DNA of 64,000 bases from UBA9076 sp964418835 (GCA_964418835.1 CAYQNJ010000003.1:62001-126000), one strand, 5' to 3'; positions 26,832-35,014 are shown, numbered from the stretch's first letter. Translations and numbers: made by a program. Notes: generated from the sequence alone by a model not told the origin.

Positions 26832-27650
26832 ATGAAATTTCATTTAGTCGCAAGTGGATCAAAAGGTAATTGTTTTGTTCTACAAGAAGGTGAAAGAACA
26901 ATAGTAGTTGATTGTGGAAGTACTAGAAAACATTTAATTTCTAGTTTTAACGATATTAATGTAAATATTGATGATGTTGATTTATTGCTTATATCTCATA
27001 GACATAGCGATCATATTAGTCAGTTAAAGCTATTTAATAATTCATTGGTATATTCACCAATTCCTTTAGATACAAGAAGTGATGCAAAGATATTACATCC
27101 TCTATCATTTTTTACAATTGATAAAACTCTCAGAATTAGTACTATACCTTTATCGCATGATGCAGATGTGACATTAGGATTTATATTTGAAAATGAAACT
27201 GAAAAATTAGTTTATATTACCGATACTGGGTATATAAAAGATGAGTATTGTGAGAAGTTATATGATGCTGATTACATCATTATTGAAAGCAATCATGATG
27301 TAGGAATGTTAATGAGATGTAATAGACCACACTATATTAAGAGTAGAATTCAGGGAGAGTATGGGCATTTGAATAATGAAGATTGTGCTAGTACATTAGA
27401 AAAAATAATTACTTCAAGAACAAAGGAAATTATTTTAGCTCATATTTCACAGGATGCAAATACATATGAACAAGCTTTAAAAGTAACTGTAGAACACTTA
27501 CTTAAGTATAAAAAAGATGAGTTAAATGAGAATTTAAGGATAGTTGCTGCAAGACAGTTTGAAACAGTTTCAGGAGGTATTGATTATGAAAAAGTGGATG
27601 ATATTACTACTTTGCCTATTACTTGCATGGAATGGGTATATAACGTATGA
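26832..27650 (+). CDS. yycJ: YycJ/WalJ-type metallo-beta-lactamase-fold hydrolase
   Basis: A 272-residue protein with the beginning MKFHLVASGSKGNCFVL typical of YycJ/WalJ and the metal motif SHRHSDH (HxHxDH), plus further ligands around SNHD and LAHIS. WalJ-family proteins are single-domain nucleases or hydrolases linked to replication and cell-wall coordination. It starts two bases after the peptidase stop. Its last 65 bases overlap the start of htrA in another frame, so its C-terminal tail of about 20 residues is read twice. Confidence 0.9.
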   Translation: MKFHLVASGSKGNCFVLQEGERTIVVDCGSTRKHLISSFNDINVNIDDVDLLLISHRHSDHISQLKLFNNSLVYSPIPLDTRSDAKILHPLSFFTIDKTLRISTIPLSHDADVTLGFIFENETEKLVYITDTGYIKDEYCEKLYDADYIIIESNHDVGMLMRCNRPHYIKSRIQGEYGHLNNEDCASTLEKIITSRTKEIILAHISQDANTYEQALKVTVEHLLKYKKDELNENLRIVAARQFETVSGGIDYEKVDDITTLPITCMEWVYNV

Positions 27651-28653
27651 ATTGTTTAAAGTAAAAGATGAAGAAAGTAATCTTAGCACTGAATCTAATG
27701 TGACAGTTTTAAATAGTGTTCTAACTGATATTACAGAACTTGTTTCAGTGAGTGAGCCTAAGGTTGTTTCTGTTGTTTCAAAAAGTGAAAATGAAACTAT
27801 AAATAGTGGTAGTGGGTCTATATATAAAAGTGATGATAATGGTGTTTATATAATTACAAATGCACATGTAATAAATAATAGTGACACTATAGAAGTTACT
27901 TTTATCAATGGGGAAGTATTAATAGCATCTCTTGTTGGTAAGGATGATGTAAGTGATATTGCTGTGTTACTAACAACACCAGAATTTAATGTAGAAACAT
28001 TTAAAGTTGGTGTTTCTAGTAATGTGAAAAAGGGAGAGTATGTTTTAGCTATTGGTTCACCTTTACAACTACATGGATCTGTTAGTTTTGGAATAATTTC
28101 AGGTATTGATAGAAGCATTGGTTTAGACCAAAACAATGATGGAAATATAGATTGGGAAGTAAATGTATTACAGACAGATGCCGCAATTAATCCTGGTAAT
28201 AGTGGAGGTCCTCTAGTTAATTTGAATGGTGAACTGATTGGTATTAATGCTATTAAGGTTTTAAGTAGTAGTTTTGAGGGTTTAGGCTTTGCTATTGGTA
28301 GTGATGATGTTGTTCCAATTGTTGAAAGGCTTATAGAAAAGGGAGAAATTATTAGACCTTATTTAGGAATGAAGGTTAAAGATATTTCTCATATGACTAT
28401 ATATCAAAAGAGTTTTTACGGTATTTCTTTAGATATGACTGATGGTATATATATTAATGAGTTAATGGTTGATGGATTAGGATATTTATCTGGATTAAGA
28501 AATGGAGATATAATTGTAGAAATTAATGAAACTCAGCTAAAGAATGAAAAAGACTTTAGTAAGATTATTTATGCATTAAATGTTGGTGATGAAGTTAATA
28601 TTTCATACTTTAGAAATAATGAATTATTTAATATCACAATGGTTTTACAATGA
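27586..28653 (+). CDS. htrA: Membrane-anchored serine protease HtrA/DegP family
   Basis: I set the start at ATG 27586, eight bases after a perfect AGGAGG (27572-27577); the frame extends further upstream but without a site. The 355-residue protein has a short N-terminal membrane anchor (about 3-20), a trypsin-like domain with the triad His (TNAHV, about 93), Asp (SDIAVL, about 124) and Ser (NPGNSGGPL, about 206), and one PDZ domain (about 260-350). It handles misfolded exported proteins. The yycJ-htrA-rlmH order is that of Bacillus. Confidence 0.94.
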   Translation: MKKWMILLLCLLLAWNGYITYELFKVKDEESNLSTESNVTVLNSVLTDITELVSVSEPKVVSVVSKSENETINSGSGSIYKSDDNGVYIITNAHVINNSDTIEVTFINGEVLIASLVGKDDVSDIAVLLTTPEFNVETFKVGVSSNVKKGEYVLAIGSPLQLHGSVSFGIISGIDRSIGLDQNNDGNIDWEVNVLQTDAAINPGNSGGPLVNLNGELIGINAIKVLSSSFEGLGFAIGSDDVVPIVERLIEKGEIIRPYLGMKVKDISHMTIYQKSFYGISLDMTDGIYINELMVDGLGYLSGLRNGDIIVEINETQLKNEKDFSKIIYALNVGDEVNISYFRNNELFNITMVLQ

Positions 28654-29126
28654 TAAAGATAGTTGCAGTTGGTAAAATTAAAGATAAGAATTTAAAAGGA
28701 CTAATTGATGAATATATCAAAAGAATTAGTCCTTATTCTAATGTGAAAATAATAGAAGTAAATGATGAACCCATTAAAAAGAATTCTAATGAAGCATTAG
28801 ATGAAATAGTTAAAAATAATGAAGGAAATAAAGTGTTAAAGCATATTGATAACGATGATTTTGTTTATGTGTTAGATTTAAGAGGTAAACAGTTTGATTC
28901 GGTAGAATTATCAAAAAGTATTGATGAAGTTCTTACATATAAAAGTAGTAATATTACTTTTGTACTAGGAGGATCATTAGGTCTATCAAAAGATTTAATA
29001 AATAGAGCCAATGTTAGATGGAAATTATCAGATTGTACATTTCCTCATCAAATAGTTAGATTATTGCTTGTGGAACAAATCTATAGAGTTTTTACATTAC
29101 TTAATAATATGACTTATCACAAATAG
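28650..29126 (+). CDS. rlmH: 23S rRNA pseudouridine(1915)-N3-methyltransferase RlmH
   Basis: A 158-residue SPOUT methyltransferase, standard length for RlmH. It has the SAM-binding knot with TFVLGGSLGLS and the C-terminal QIVRLLLVEQIYRVFTLLNN segment ending in YHK. It methylates a pseudouridine in helix 69 of 23S rRNA. It overlaps htrA by four bases (ATGA). It closes the conserved block that began at rpsF. Confidence 0.96.
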   Translation: MIKIVAVGKIKDKNLKGLIDEYIKRISPYSNVKIIEVNDEPIKKNSNEALDEIVKNNEGNKVLKHIDNDDFVYVLDLRGKQFDSVELSKSIDEVLTYKSSNITFVLGGSLGLSKDLINRANVRWKLSDCTFPHQIVRLLLVEQIYRVFTLLNNMTYHK

Positions 29127-29134
29127 GAGGAAAT

Positions 29135-29980
29135 ATGGAAAGAAAAATAAATAGTAAAGTTACTGGTTTTAATACTGTTGATGGAGCAGGTGTTAAACTG
29201 GTAAGAGTTTTAGGTAATAGAACAGCTGACGTGTATGATCCAATTTTAATGCTAGACTCATTTGATAGTGAAAACCCTGAAGATTATATTGCAGGATTCC
29301 CTATGCATCCACATCGTGGAATTGAAACTATTAGTTGGATAGTTAATGGAAACATGGTTCATAAGGATAGTATTGGTAATGAGGATGCTATTAGTGATGG
29401 TGAAGTTCAATGGATGACTGCTGGTTCTGGAATTATGCATGAAGAGTTATTACCAGCTTCTAATAAAATGCTTGGTGTTCAATTGTGGTTAAACTTACCT
29501 AGTAAATATAAAATGGTAAAACCAGAATACAAAGCACTTAAAAAAGAAGATATCCAAGTAATTAAAATTGATAATGGTGAACTAAGATTAATTAGTGGTA
29601 ACTATAAAGAGTATAGTGGTCATCAAGGTAAATACTTGCCATTAGATTATTATGACATTAGATTAGAACCTAATGGTAAATTAAAGATTGATACAGAAGC
29701 AAACAAATCAATATTATTGTTTACTTTAGTTGGTGATGCACGAATTGCTGGTGAAGTTGTAAAAGAAAAGACTGCAGTAAAACTAACTCAAGGTGAGTTT
29801 GTAGAGATAGAAGCACTTGACACTAGTGTTGAAGTGCTATTTATTTCTAGTGATAGACTTGATGAACCAATTGCTTGGGGAGGACCAATTGTTATGAATA
29901 CACAATCTGAACTTCAACATGCATTTAATGAACTTCATAGTGGTACTTTCTTAAAAGAATCTGAAATAGAAGGATTTTGA
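29135..29980 (+). CDS. Pirin family protein
   Basis: A 281-residue bicupin protein. The N-terminal cupin has the pirin metal-binding signature FPMHPHRGIETISWIV with a later HE in MHEE, and the sequence IAWGGPIVMNT appears near the end as in bacterial pirins. Bacterial pirins act as quercetinases or as regulators binding metabolic enzymes; which applies here is unknown. It begins behind AGGAGG eight bases after rlmH and may be co-transcribed with it. A promoter for the next gene starts at its stop. Confidence 0.9.
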   Translation: MERKINSKVTGFNTVDGAGVKLVRVLGNRTADVYDPILMLDSFDSENPEDYIAGFPMHPHRGIETISWIVNGNMVHKDSIGNEDAISDGEVQWMTAGSGIMHEELLPASNKMLGVQLWLNLPSKYKMVKPEYKALKKEDIQVIKIDNGELRLISGNYKEYSGHQGKYLPLDYYDIRLEPNGKLKIDTEANKSILLFTLVGDARIAGEVVKEKTAVKLTQGEFVEIEALDTSVEVLFISSDRLDEPIAWGGPIVMNTQSELQHAFNELHSGTFLKESEIEGF

Positions 29981-30004
29981 AAATAAATATCATTATAAAT
30001 AACC

Positions 30005-30019
30005 TGTAAAACGTTTACA
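30005..30019 (+). promoter_or_regulatory. cre-like palindrome upstream of ptsH
   Basis: TGTAAAACGTTTACA is a near-perfect inverted repeat (one extra A in the left arm) that closely resembles the CcpA cre operator. It overlaps the -35 box of the ptsH promoter, a position suited to repression. No CcpA gene is visible in the window, so binding is inferred. Confidence 0.45.
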
Positions 30020-30042
30020 TTTACAAATTAATAGGTTAAAAT
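30014..30042 (+). promoter_or_regulatory. Promoter of ptsH
   Basis: TTTACA (30014-30019) and TAAAAT (30037-30042) are separated by 17 bases, placing the transcription start near 30049, just ahead of the AGGAGG site. Confidence 0.65.
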
Positions 30043-30070
30043 GTCATTAATAACAGGAGGAAAATCTTTA

Positions 30071-30337
30071 ATGAAACAAATCTCAGTATTAGTAATCGAT
30101 CCCGTTGGTTTACATGCTCGTCCTGCAACAGTTGCAGTAAACGCAGCTAGTAAATTCAAGAGTGAAGTTAAGATAGCGTACAAAGGTCGTACAGTTAACA
30201 TGAAATCAATCATGGGTGTTATGTCTTTAGGTATCCCTACACAATCAGAAGTAGTTATTACTTGTGAAGGTGACGATGAAGAACTAGCTATCAAAACAAT
30301 CGAAGAAGTTCTACGTGCACAAAAAGTAATCGCTTAA
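30071..30337 (+). CDS. ptsH: Phosphocarrier protein HPr
   Basis: An 88-residue HPr with the active-site histidine at exactly residue 15 (GLHARPAT) and the regulatory serine at residue 46 (KSIMGVMSLG), the site phosphorylated by HPr kinase in Firmicutes. It passes phosphate from enzyme I to PTS sugar permeases, and as HPr-Ser-P serves as CcpA corepressor. ATG 30071 is chosen because AGGAGG ends at 30060; an upstream in-frame ATG at 30041 has no ribosome site. ptsI does not follow it; a terminator and phosphoglucomutase do, so ptsH is a single-gene unit here. Confidence 0.96.
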   Translation: MKQISVLVIDPVGLHARPATVAVNAASKFKSEVKIAYKGRTVNMKSIMGVMSLGIPTQSEVVITCEGDDEELAIKTIEEVLRAQKVIA

Positions 30338-30351
30338 AGTGTTCAAAGATT

Positions 30352-30383
30352 CAGGAAGGTGCTTACATCTTCCTGTTTTTTTT
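30352..30383 (+). terminator. Terminator after ptsH
   Basis: CAGGAAG pairs with CTTCCTG around a ten-base loop, followed by eight Ts. Confidence 0.88.
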
Positions 30384-30409
30384 CCTGATTAAAATAGAGG
30401 GGTGAAAAA

Positions 30410-32107
30410 ATGGATGTAAAAGAGAAATACAGCAGATGGTTAAACCATCCAAACATTGATCCAACTTTAAAAGCAGAGCTTGAAAAGATGGATGACAAAC
30501 AAATTAGTGATGCATTTTATACAAATATTGAATTTGGTACAGCGGGTATGCGTGGAATTTTAGGTGCTGGAACAAATAGAATCAACATTCATACAATAAG
30601 AAAAGCAAACCTTGGGTTTGCACAATATATTGTAAACAATGGTGAAGAAGCTTGTAAAAGAGGTGTTGCAATATCTTATGATAATAGACGTATGTCTAAA
30701 GAATTCTCAATGGATTGTGCAAGACTATTGGCTACTCATAATATTACTAGCTATGTGTTTGAAAGCTTAAGACCAACACCAGAATTATCATTTGCGGTTA
30801 GAGAATTAAATTGTTTTGGTGGAATAATGATGACTGCATCACACAATCCAAAAGAATATAATGGATACAAACTTTATGATGATAAGGGATGTCAATTAAT
30901 ACCTTCATTAGCATCTCAAGTAATCGGTCTTGTTAATAGTATAGAAGACGAACTTGCAATACAAGCAAATCCAACTAAAGAACAAGAAGAATTGATTCAT
31001 GTTATTGGTAAAGAAATTGATGAAAAATATTATGAAAAAGTATTAGGAATTCAATTAGAAAAGGAACAAGATAAATCAAATGTAAAGATCGTATTTTCTC
31101 CTGAACATGGTACATCTTACATTCCAGTTACTACAGTATTTGAAAGAGCTGGATATAATTGTATTCCAGTAGAAGAACAATGTAGTTTTGATCCTGATTT
31201 CTCAAATACACCTACACCAAATCCAGAAGAACCAGGTGCTTACTTACTTGCAAAAGAATATGCAGAAAGAGAAGATGCTGATTTAATTTTAGTTTGTGAT
31301 CCTGACGCTGATAGAATGGGTGTTGGAGTGAAACATGATGGTGAATATGTAATACTATCTGGAAATCAATCTGGAGCAATTTTAATTGAATATATCTTCA
31401 ATAGAATGAAAGCAAAAGGATTGATGCCAAGTAATCCAGTTATGTTTAATACAGTTGTTACTGGTGACTTAGGAGAAAAAATAGCAGACAAGTATGGAGT
31501 TGAAACAGAAAAAACTCTTACAGGATTTAAGTTTATTGGTGAAAAAGTAGCAAAATATGAAATAACTAATGAAAAACAGTATGTATTTGGTTATGAAGAA
31601 AGTTATGGTTCATTAATCAAACCATTTGTTAGAGATAAGGATGCTCCTCAAGCATGCTTAATGTTAGCTGAAGCTTGTTCATATTATAAACATTTAGGAA
31701 AAACACTTGTAGATGTATTAAATGATTTATATGATGAACTTGGATATTATGTTGAAACACAAACATCAATTACTTTAGCCGGTGAAGAAGGTGCTAAGAA
31801 AATACAAAGTATCCTAGCTAATCTAAGAAAAGATAGATTAACTGAAATAAATGGTGTTAAAGTTGTTAAATGGGAAGACTATGGTAGTTTAGAATATAGT
31901 GAAAATGGAGAACTTAAACCATTAGAAGGATTTACAAAAGCAGATGTACTTAAGTATTTCTTAGAGGATGGAACTTGGATTGCAGTTAGACCAAGTGGTA
32001 CAGAGCCTAAGTGTAAGATATATTATTGTGTTAAGGGTGAATCTTCAAAAGATGCATTAGATAAAGCTGAAGGTTATAAAACAGCAATGAAAGAAGTAAC
32101 AGCTTAA
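30410..32107 (+). CDS. pgcA: Alpha-phosphoglucomutase
   Basis: A 565-residue alpha-D-phosphohexomutase of PgcA type. The catalytic serine loop is MTASHNPKEYNGYK (about residues 142-155), the magnesium loop is CDPDADRMG (about 300), and the phosphate-binding loop is AVRPSGTEPK near the C-terminus. It interconverts glucose-1-phosphate and glucose-6-phosphate, linking the glycogen enzymes encoded downstream to glycolysis. It lies alone between two terminators; the start follows AGAGGGGTG and no clear promoter was found in the short gap. Confidence 0.93.
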   Translation: MDVKEKYSRWLNHPNIDPTLKAELEKMDDKQISDAFYTNIEFGTAGMRGILGAGTNRINIHTIRKANLGFAQYIVNNGEEACKRGVAISYDNRRMSKEFSMDCARLLATHNITSYVFESLRPTPELSFAVRELNCFGGIMMTASHNPKEYNGYKLYDDKGCQLIPSLASQVIGLVNSIEDELAIQANPTKEQEELIHVIGKEIDEKYYEKVLGIQLEKEQDKSNVKIVFSPEHGTSYIPVTTVFERAGYNCIPVEEQCSFDPDFSNTPTPNPEEPGAYLLAKEYAEREDADLILVCDPDADRMGVGVKHDGEYVILSGNQSGAILIEYIFNRMKAKGLMPSNPVMFNTVVTGDLGEKIADKYGVETEKTLTGFKFIGEKVAKYEITNEKQYVFGYEESYGSLIKPFVRDKDAPQACLMLAEACSYYKHLGKTLVDVLNDLYDELGYYVETQTSITLAGEEGAKKIQSILANLRKDRLTEINGVKVVKWEDYGSLEYSENGELKPLEGFTKADVLKYFLEDGTWIAVRPSGTEPKCKIYYCVKGESSKDALDKAEGYKTAMKEVTA

Positions 32108-32136
32108 AACTTTAGATTAATTTCTAAAGTTTTTTT
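32106..32136 (+). terminator. Terminator after pgcA
   Basis: AAACTTTAGA pairs with TCTAAAGTTT around TTAATT, followed by a T run. Confidence 0.85.
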
Positions 32137-32156
32137 AGTTAATAAATATTTTTTTC

Positions 32157-32185
32157 TTGAACAATATTTTATATAGGTATAGTAT
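32157..32185 (+). promoter_or_regulatory. Promoter of the PII-like/antiporter operon
   Basis: TTGAAC (32157-32162) and TAGTAT (32180-32185) are separated by 17 bases, ahead of an AAGAGGTG ribosome binding site. Confidence 0.55.
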
Positions 32186-32208
32186 TTCCTATTGGAAGAG
32201 GTGTATAT

Positions 32209-32562
32209 ATGAAATGTATGTTTGTTATATTGAATGATACCACTCGCCTTAGTGAGCTGTTAAAAGCTCTTGGAGACAATGGCATCAATGGTGCAACCAT
32301 ATTTGAAAGTACAGGTATGGCTCACAAGCTTATGGGTGAAAATGATGAATTGAGATTTATAGGATCTTTAAAACAAATTTTAAATCCAGAAAGAGAAAGA
32401 AATACAACTATTTTAATTGTATTAACAGAAGAACAAGTTTTACTAGCGAAAGCTGCAGTTAGGAAAGTCTTAGGAAACCTAAACAATCCAGATACAGGTA
32501 TTTTATTTACAATGCCTATCGATAGTATTGAAGGTGGATCTTTCAGGGTTGATGAACAGTAA
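32209..32562 (+). CDS. PII-like (GlnB-fold) signalling protein
   Basis: A 117-residue protein with the beta-alpha-beta pattern of the PII superfamily: a first strand MKCMFVILN, helix SELLKALGDNGING, then TTILIVLTEEQ and a helix, and a closing strand ILFTMPIDSIEGG that recalls the PII 'FVLPV..' end. The region corresponding to the T-loop is short and lacks the tyrosine uridylylated in classical GlnB. It shares TAATG with the antiporter gene, so it likely binds a nucleotide and gates that transporter, as other PII-like proteins do for their neighbours. This is an inference from fold resemblance and pairing. Confidence 0.65.
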   Translation: MKCMFVILNDTTRLSELLKALGDNGINGATIFESTGMAHKLMGENDELRFIGSLKQILNPERERNTTILIVLTEEQVLLAKAAVRKVLGNLNNPDTGILFTMPIDSIEGGSFRVDEQ

Positions 32563-33737
32563 TGGAAATTATAAATTCAATCTTTATTCAAATCTCTCTA
32601 GTTTTTATTACAGGATTATTATTTAGTAAGTTAGCTTCATTATTTCATTTACCAGCGGTCACTGGATATTTAGTTGGAGGATTATTATTAGGTCCTTACT
32701 TATTAAATGTAATTAATGAAGTAACAGTTTCAAATTTAGCAATATTTTCAAATATTGCTTTAGGATTTATAGCATTTTCTATTGGTAATGAGTTTAAGTT
32801 AGATTACTTTAAAAGGGTAGGGGTTACTCCTATTGTGATTGCCTGTTTGGAATCATTGTTTGCGGTTATTGCAGTAAGTGGAAGTATGATTTTATTAGGT
32901 CAAGATTTAAAGTTTTCTTTGATGATAGGGGCTGTAGCAGCAGCAACTGCACCAGCAGCAACACTTATGGTCATTAAACAATACAAAGCAAAAGGTCCTC
33001 TAACAGAAACACTTATGAGTGTTGTTGCAATTGATGATGCGACAGCATTGATATTATTTGGTTTCACTTTAGCAATAGTTAATGGTATGGAATCTAATAG
33101 TTCTAATGTTTTAATGATGTTGTTATCTCCTATAGTTGAACTGTTTAGTTCATTGATAGTAGGGTTAATTATAGGAATATTATTTTCTTATTTAATTAAT
33201 TTCTTTAAAGACGAAACATATAGAAACCCTCTAATTATTACAGTAATATTATTTACTTTAGGCATATCTGAATATTTAGATGCTAGTGCTTTAATGGTAT
33301 GTATGGTACTAGGTGCAACATTTTGTAATTTATCAAATGAATCTGATTCTACTATAGAGTTAAGTGAGCATATGACCCCTGCACTTTATATGATGTTTTT
33401 TGTGATGAGTGGTGCAGAGTTAAATGTAAGTATACTTCCCATGATAGGGATTACAGGTGTTGTATATGTATTCACTAGAGTTGTTGGCAAATGGTTTGGA
33501 GCATATTTAGGAGCGAAACTATGCAATGCACAAGAAACAATCCAAAAATATTTAGGGACATGTTTAGTACCACAAGCAGGAGTAGCGATTGGATTATCTT
33601 TGGTTGCACAAAGTGCTGTTCCTGGACATGGAGAGACAATTAGAGCTGTAATTTTATGTGCTACTTTAATATATGAATTAACTGGTCCATTTATAACTAA
33701 GATATCTTTAATAAAAGCAAATGAAATAAAAGTATAA
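32562..33737 (+). CDS. CPA2-family cation:proton antiporter (Kef/GerN-like)
   Basis: A 391-residue membrane protein with about twelve helices. Family marks include LPAVTGYLVGGLLLGP in helix 2, GAVAAATAPAATLMV and VVAIDDATALILFG with the two-Asp antiport site region, and the closing LVPQAGVAIGLSLVAQS. It exchanges Na+ or K+ for protons. It lacks the C-terminal TrkA-N domain of KefB/KefC, so regulation may come instead from the PII-like protein encoded immediately upstream. Translation is coupled via TAATG. Confidence 0.88.
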   Translation: MEIINSIFIQISLVFITGLLFSKLASLFHLPAVTGYLVGGLLLGPYLLNVINEVTVSNLAIFSNIALGFIAFSIGNEFKLDYFKRVGVTPIVIACLESLFAVIAVSGSMILLGQDLKFSLMIGAVAAATAPAATLMVIKQYKAKGPLTETLMSVVAIDDATALILFGFTLAIVNGMESNSSNVLMMLLSPIVELFSSLIVGLIIGILFSYLINFFKDETYRNPLIITVILFTLGISEYLDASALMVCMVLGATFCNLSNESDSTIELSEHMTPALYMMFFVMSGAELNVSILPMIGITGVVYVFTRVVGKWFGAYLGAKLCNAQETIQKYLGTCLVPQAGVAIGLSLVAQSAVPGHGETIRAVILCATLIYELTGPFITKISLIKANEIKV

Positions 33738-33749
33738 AATTAAATGATA

Positions 33750-33778
33750 TTGTGAATATATGTATTAAATTGTATAAT
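33750..33778 (+). promoter_or_regulatory. Promoter of the TIR gene, predicting a leaderless mRNA
   Basis: TTGTGA (33750-33755) and a perfect TATAAT (33773-33778) are separated by 17 bases. The expected start, about seven bases after the -10, coincides with the A of ATG 33785, and no Shine-Dalgarno lies between. Confidence 0.6.
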
Positions 33779-33784
33779 TTACAT

Positions 33785-34270
33785 ATGAGTAATCGTAGAA
33801 AAATAAATATTTTTATTTCTTATTCACATAATACAAAAAAGATTTCTATAGACTTTATAGATAGATTTTTTGATTATATTAAACCTTCAAAAAAACATGA
33901 ATATTCATATTGGATGGATACTGATTTAGTGATTGGAAAAGATTGGTCTAATCAAATAGAACAAGCAATCAAAGAATGTGATTGTGGTCTATTGCTAATA
34001 AGTCCATCCTTTTTAAGTTCAAAATATATAATTGAAAAAGAACTTAAATCATTACTTGAAGAAAATAAAAAGATTGTGCCTGTAGCATTACGTAAAATTG
34101 ATATGAACTTACATGATTTAAAGGGTTTAGAAAAAAATCAAATATTTTTTTACGATAAAAAGAATAAAAATAATCCAAAAGCTTACTCAGAATTTAGTAG
34201 TGAAAAAGATAAAGAACAATTTATTGGATTATTGTTTCAAAAGTTAGAACAGTTGTTAGAAGATAAGTAA
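33785..34270 (+). CDS. Stand-alone TIR-domain protein
   Basis: The 161-residue protein is almost entirely one TIR domain: NIFISYSHN (strand A/box 1), WMDTDLVIGKDWSNQIEQAI (BB-loop region and helix), CDCGLLLISPSFLSSKYI (strand D/box 2) and EKELKSLL. Glu86 in the KEL motif aligns by pattern with the catalytic glutamate of NAD-cleaving TIR domains such as SARM1. No second domain, signal or membrane segment is present. I choose ATG 33785 because the earlier in-frame GTG (33752) lies within the -35 box. Bacterial TIR proteins act in anti-phage defence or host interaction, usually with a partner; no ThsA-like partner is seen. The function is unassigned. Confidence 0.82.
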   Translation: MSNRRKINIFISYSHNTKKISIDFIDRFFDYIKPSKKHEYSYWMDTDLVIGKDWSNQIEQAIKECDCGLLLISPSFLSSKYIIEKELKSLLEENKKIVPVALRKIDMNLHDLKGLEKNQIFFYDKKNKNNPKAYSEFSSEKDKEQFIGLLFQKLEQLLEDK

Positions 34271-34283
34271 TGTTTGGTATAAT
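34253..34283 (+). promoter_or_regulatory. Promoter of the phosphoesterase-glgB-glgP-pulA operon
   Basis: An extended -10 TGGTATAAT (TATAAT at 34278-34283) is preceded by TTGTTA (34253-34258) with 19 bases between. It overlaps the end of the TIR gene. Confidence 0.6.
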
Positions 34284-34300
34284 AATACTAGGAGAAATTC

Positions 34301-35014
34301 ATGATTTATATTACTGGAGATACACACAGGGATATTGATAATAAAAAACTTGATATTATTAATTTTCCAATACAACAATATCTAAGTAAACAAGACTATG
34401 TTATAGTTGTTGGTGATATGGGTGTTGTATGGGGAGATGACGATAAAGAAATACAAGATTTTTATAATTCTAAGAATTTTACTACCTTATTTGTGGATGG
34501 TAATCATGAAAATTTTGATAAGTTAAATAGCTATGAAGTAATTAACTTCAATGGAGGTAAAGCCCACAAGATTAGTGATAATATAATTCATTTAATGAGA
34601 GGTCAAATCTTTGAAATAAATGGATATAAAGTATTTACTATGGGTGGAGCAAATTCTATTGATTTTATGTTTAGAAGGAAAGGTGTATCTTGGTGGCCTC
34701 AAGAACTACCAAGTGATGATGAATATAAAGAAGCATTCACTAATCTAGAAAAACATAATTACAAGGTAGATTTGGTTTTAACTCATAGTGCACCTCAAAG
34801 TTTATTAAAAGAAATAAATCCAAAAATACAAGGTAATAAATTAAATGAAACCTTAGAAGTTATAAAGAATAGATTAGATTATAAATTATGGTTTTTAGGA
34901 CATTATCATATAGATAAGACATTGAGTGATAATGTTAGAGTTTTGTATCACGATATAGTTAGTATTGATAGGAATCTTAATATAGAAAGATATGAGGGTA
35001 AGGATAATGAATAA
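34301..35014 (+). CDS. Calcineurin-like metallophosphoesterase opening the glycogen operon
   Basis: A 237-residue metallophosphoesterase with all five metal motifs in order: GDTHRD, VVGDMGVVWG, VDGNHEN, THSAP and GHYHID. The metal site therefore looks complete. It has no signal peptide and should be cytoplasmic. The substrate could be a nucleotide, phosphoprotein or phosphorylated sugar; family membership does not decide. It has its own promoter and an AGGAG site, and its last eight bases overlap the start of glgB, which implies co-expression with glycogen branching, phosphorolysis and debranching. It follows the TIR gene in the same direction by 30 bases. Confidence 0.85.
   Translation: MIYITGDTHRDIDNKKLDIINFPIQQYLSKQDYVIVVGDMGVVWGDDDKEIQDFYNSKNFTTLFVDGNHENFDKLNSYEVINFNGGKAHKISDNIIHLMRGQIFEINGYKVFTMGGANSIDFMFRRKGVSWWPQELPSDDEYKEAFTNLEKHNYKVDLVLTHSAPQSLLKEINPKIQGNKLNETLEVIKNRLDYKLWFLGHYHIDKTLSDNVRVLYHDIVSIDRNLNIERYEGKDNE

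Noticed and set aside
33785..34270. TIR gene as a Thoeris defence system
   Set aside because: Thoeris needs a ThsA-type NADase or sensor next to it. The neighbours are an antiporter and a metallophosphoesterase, so I do not name a defence system.
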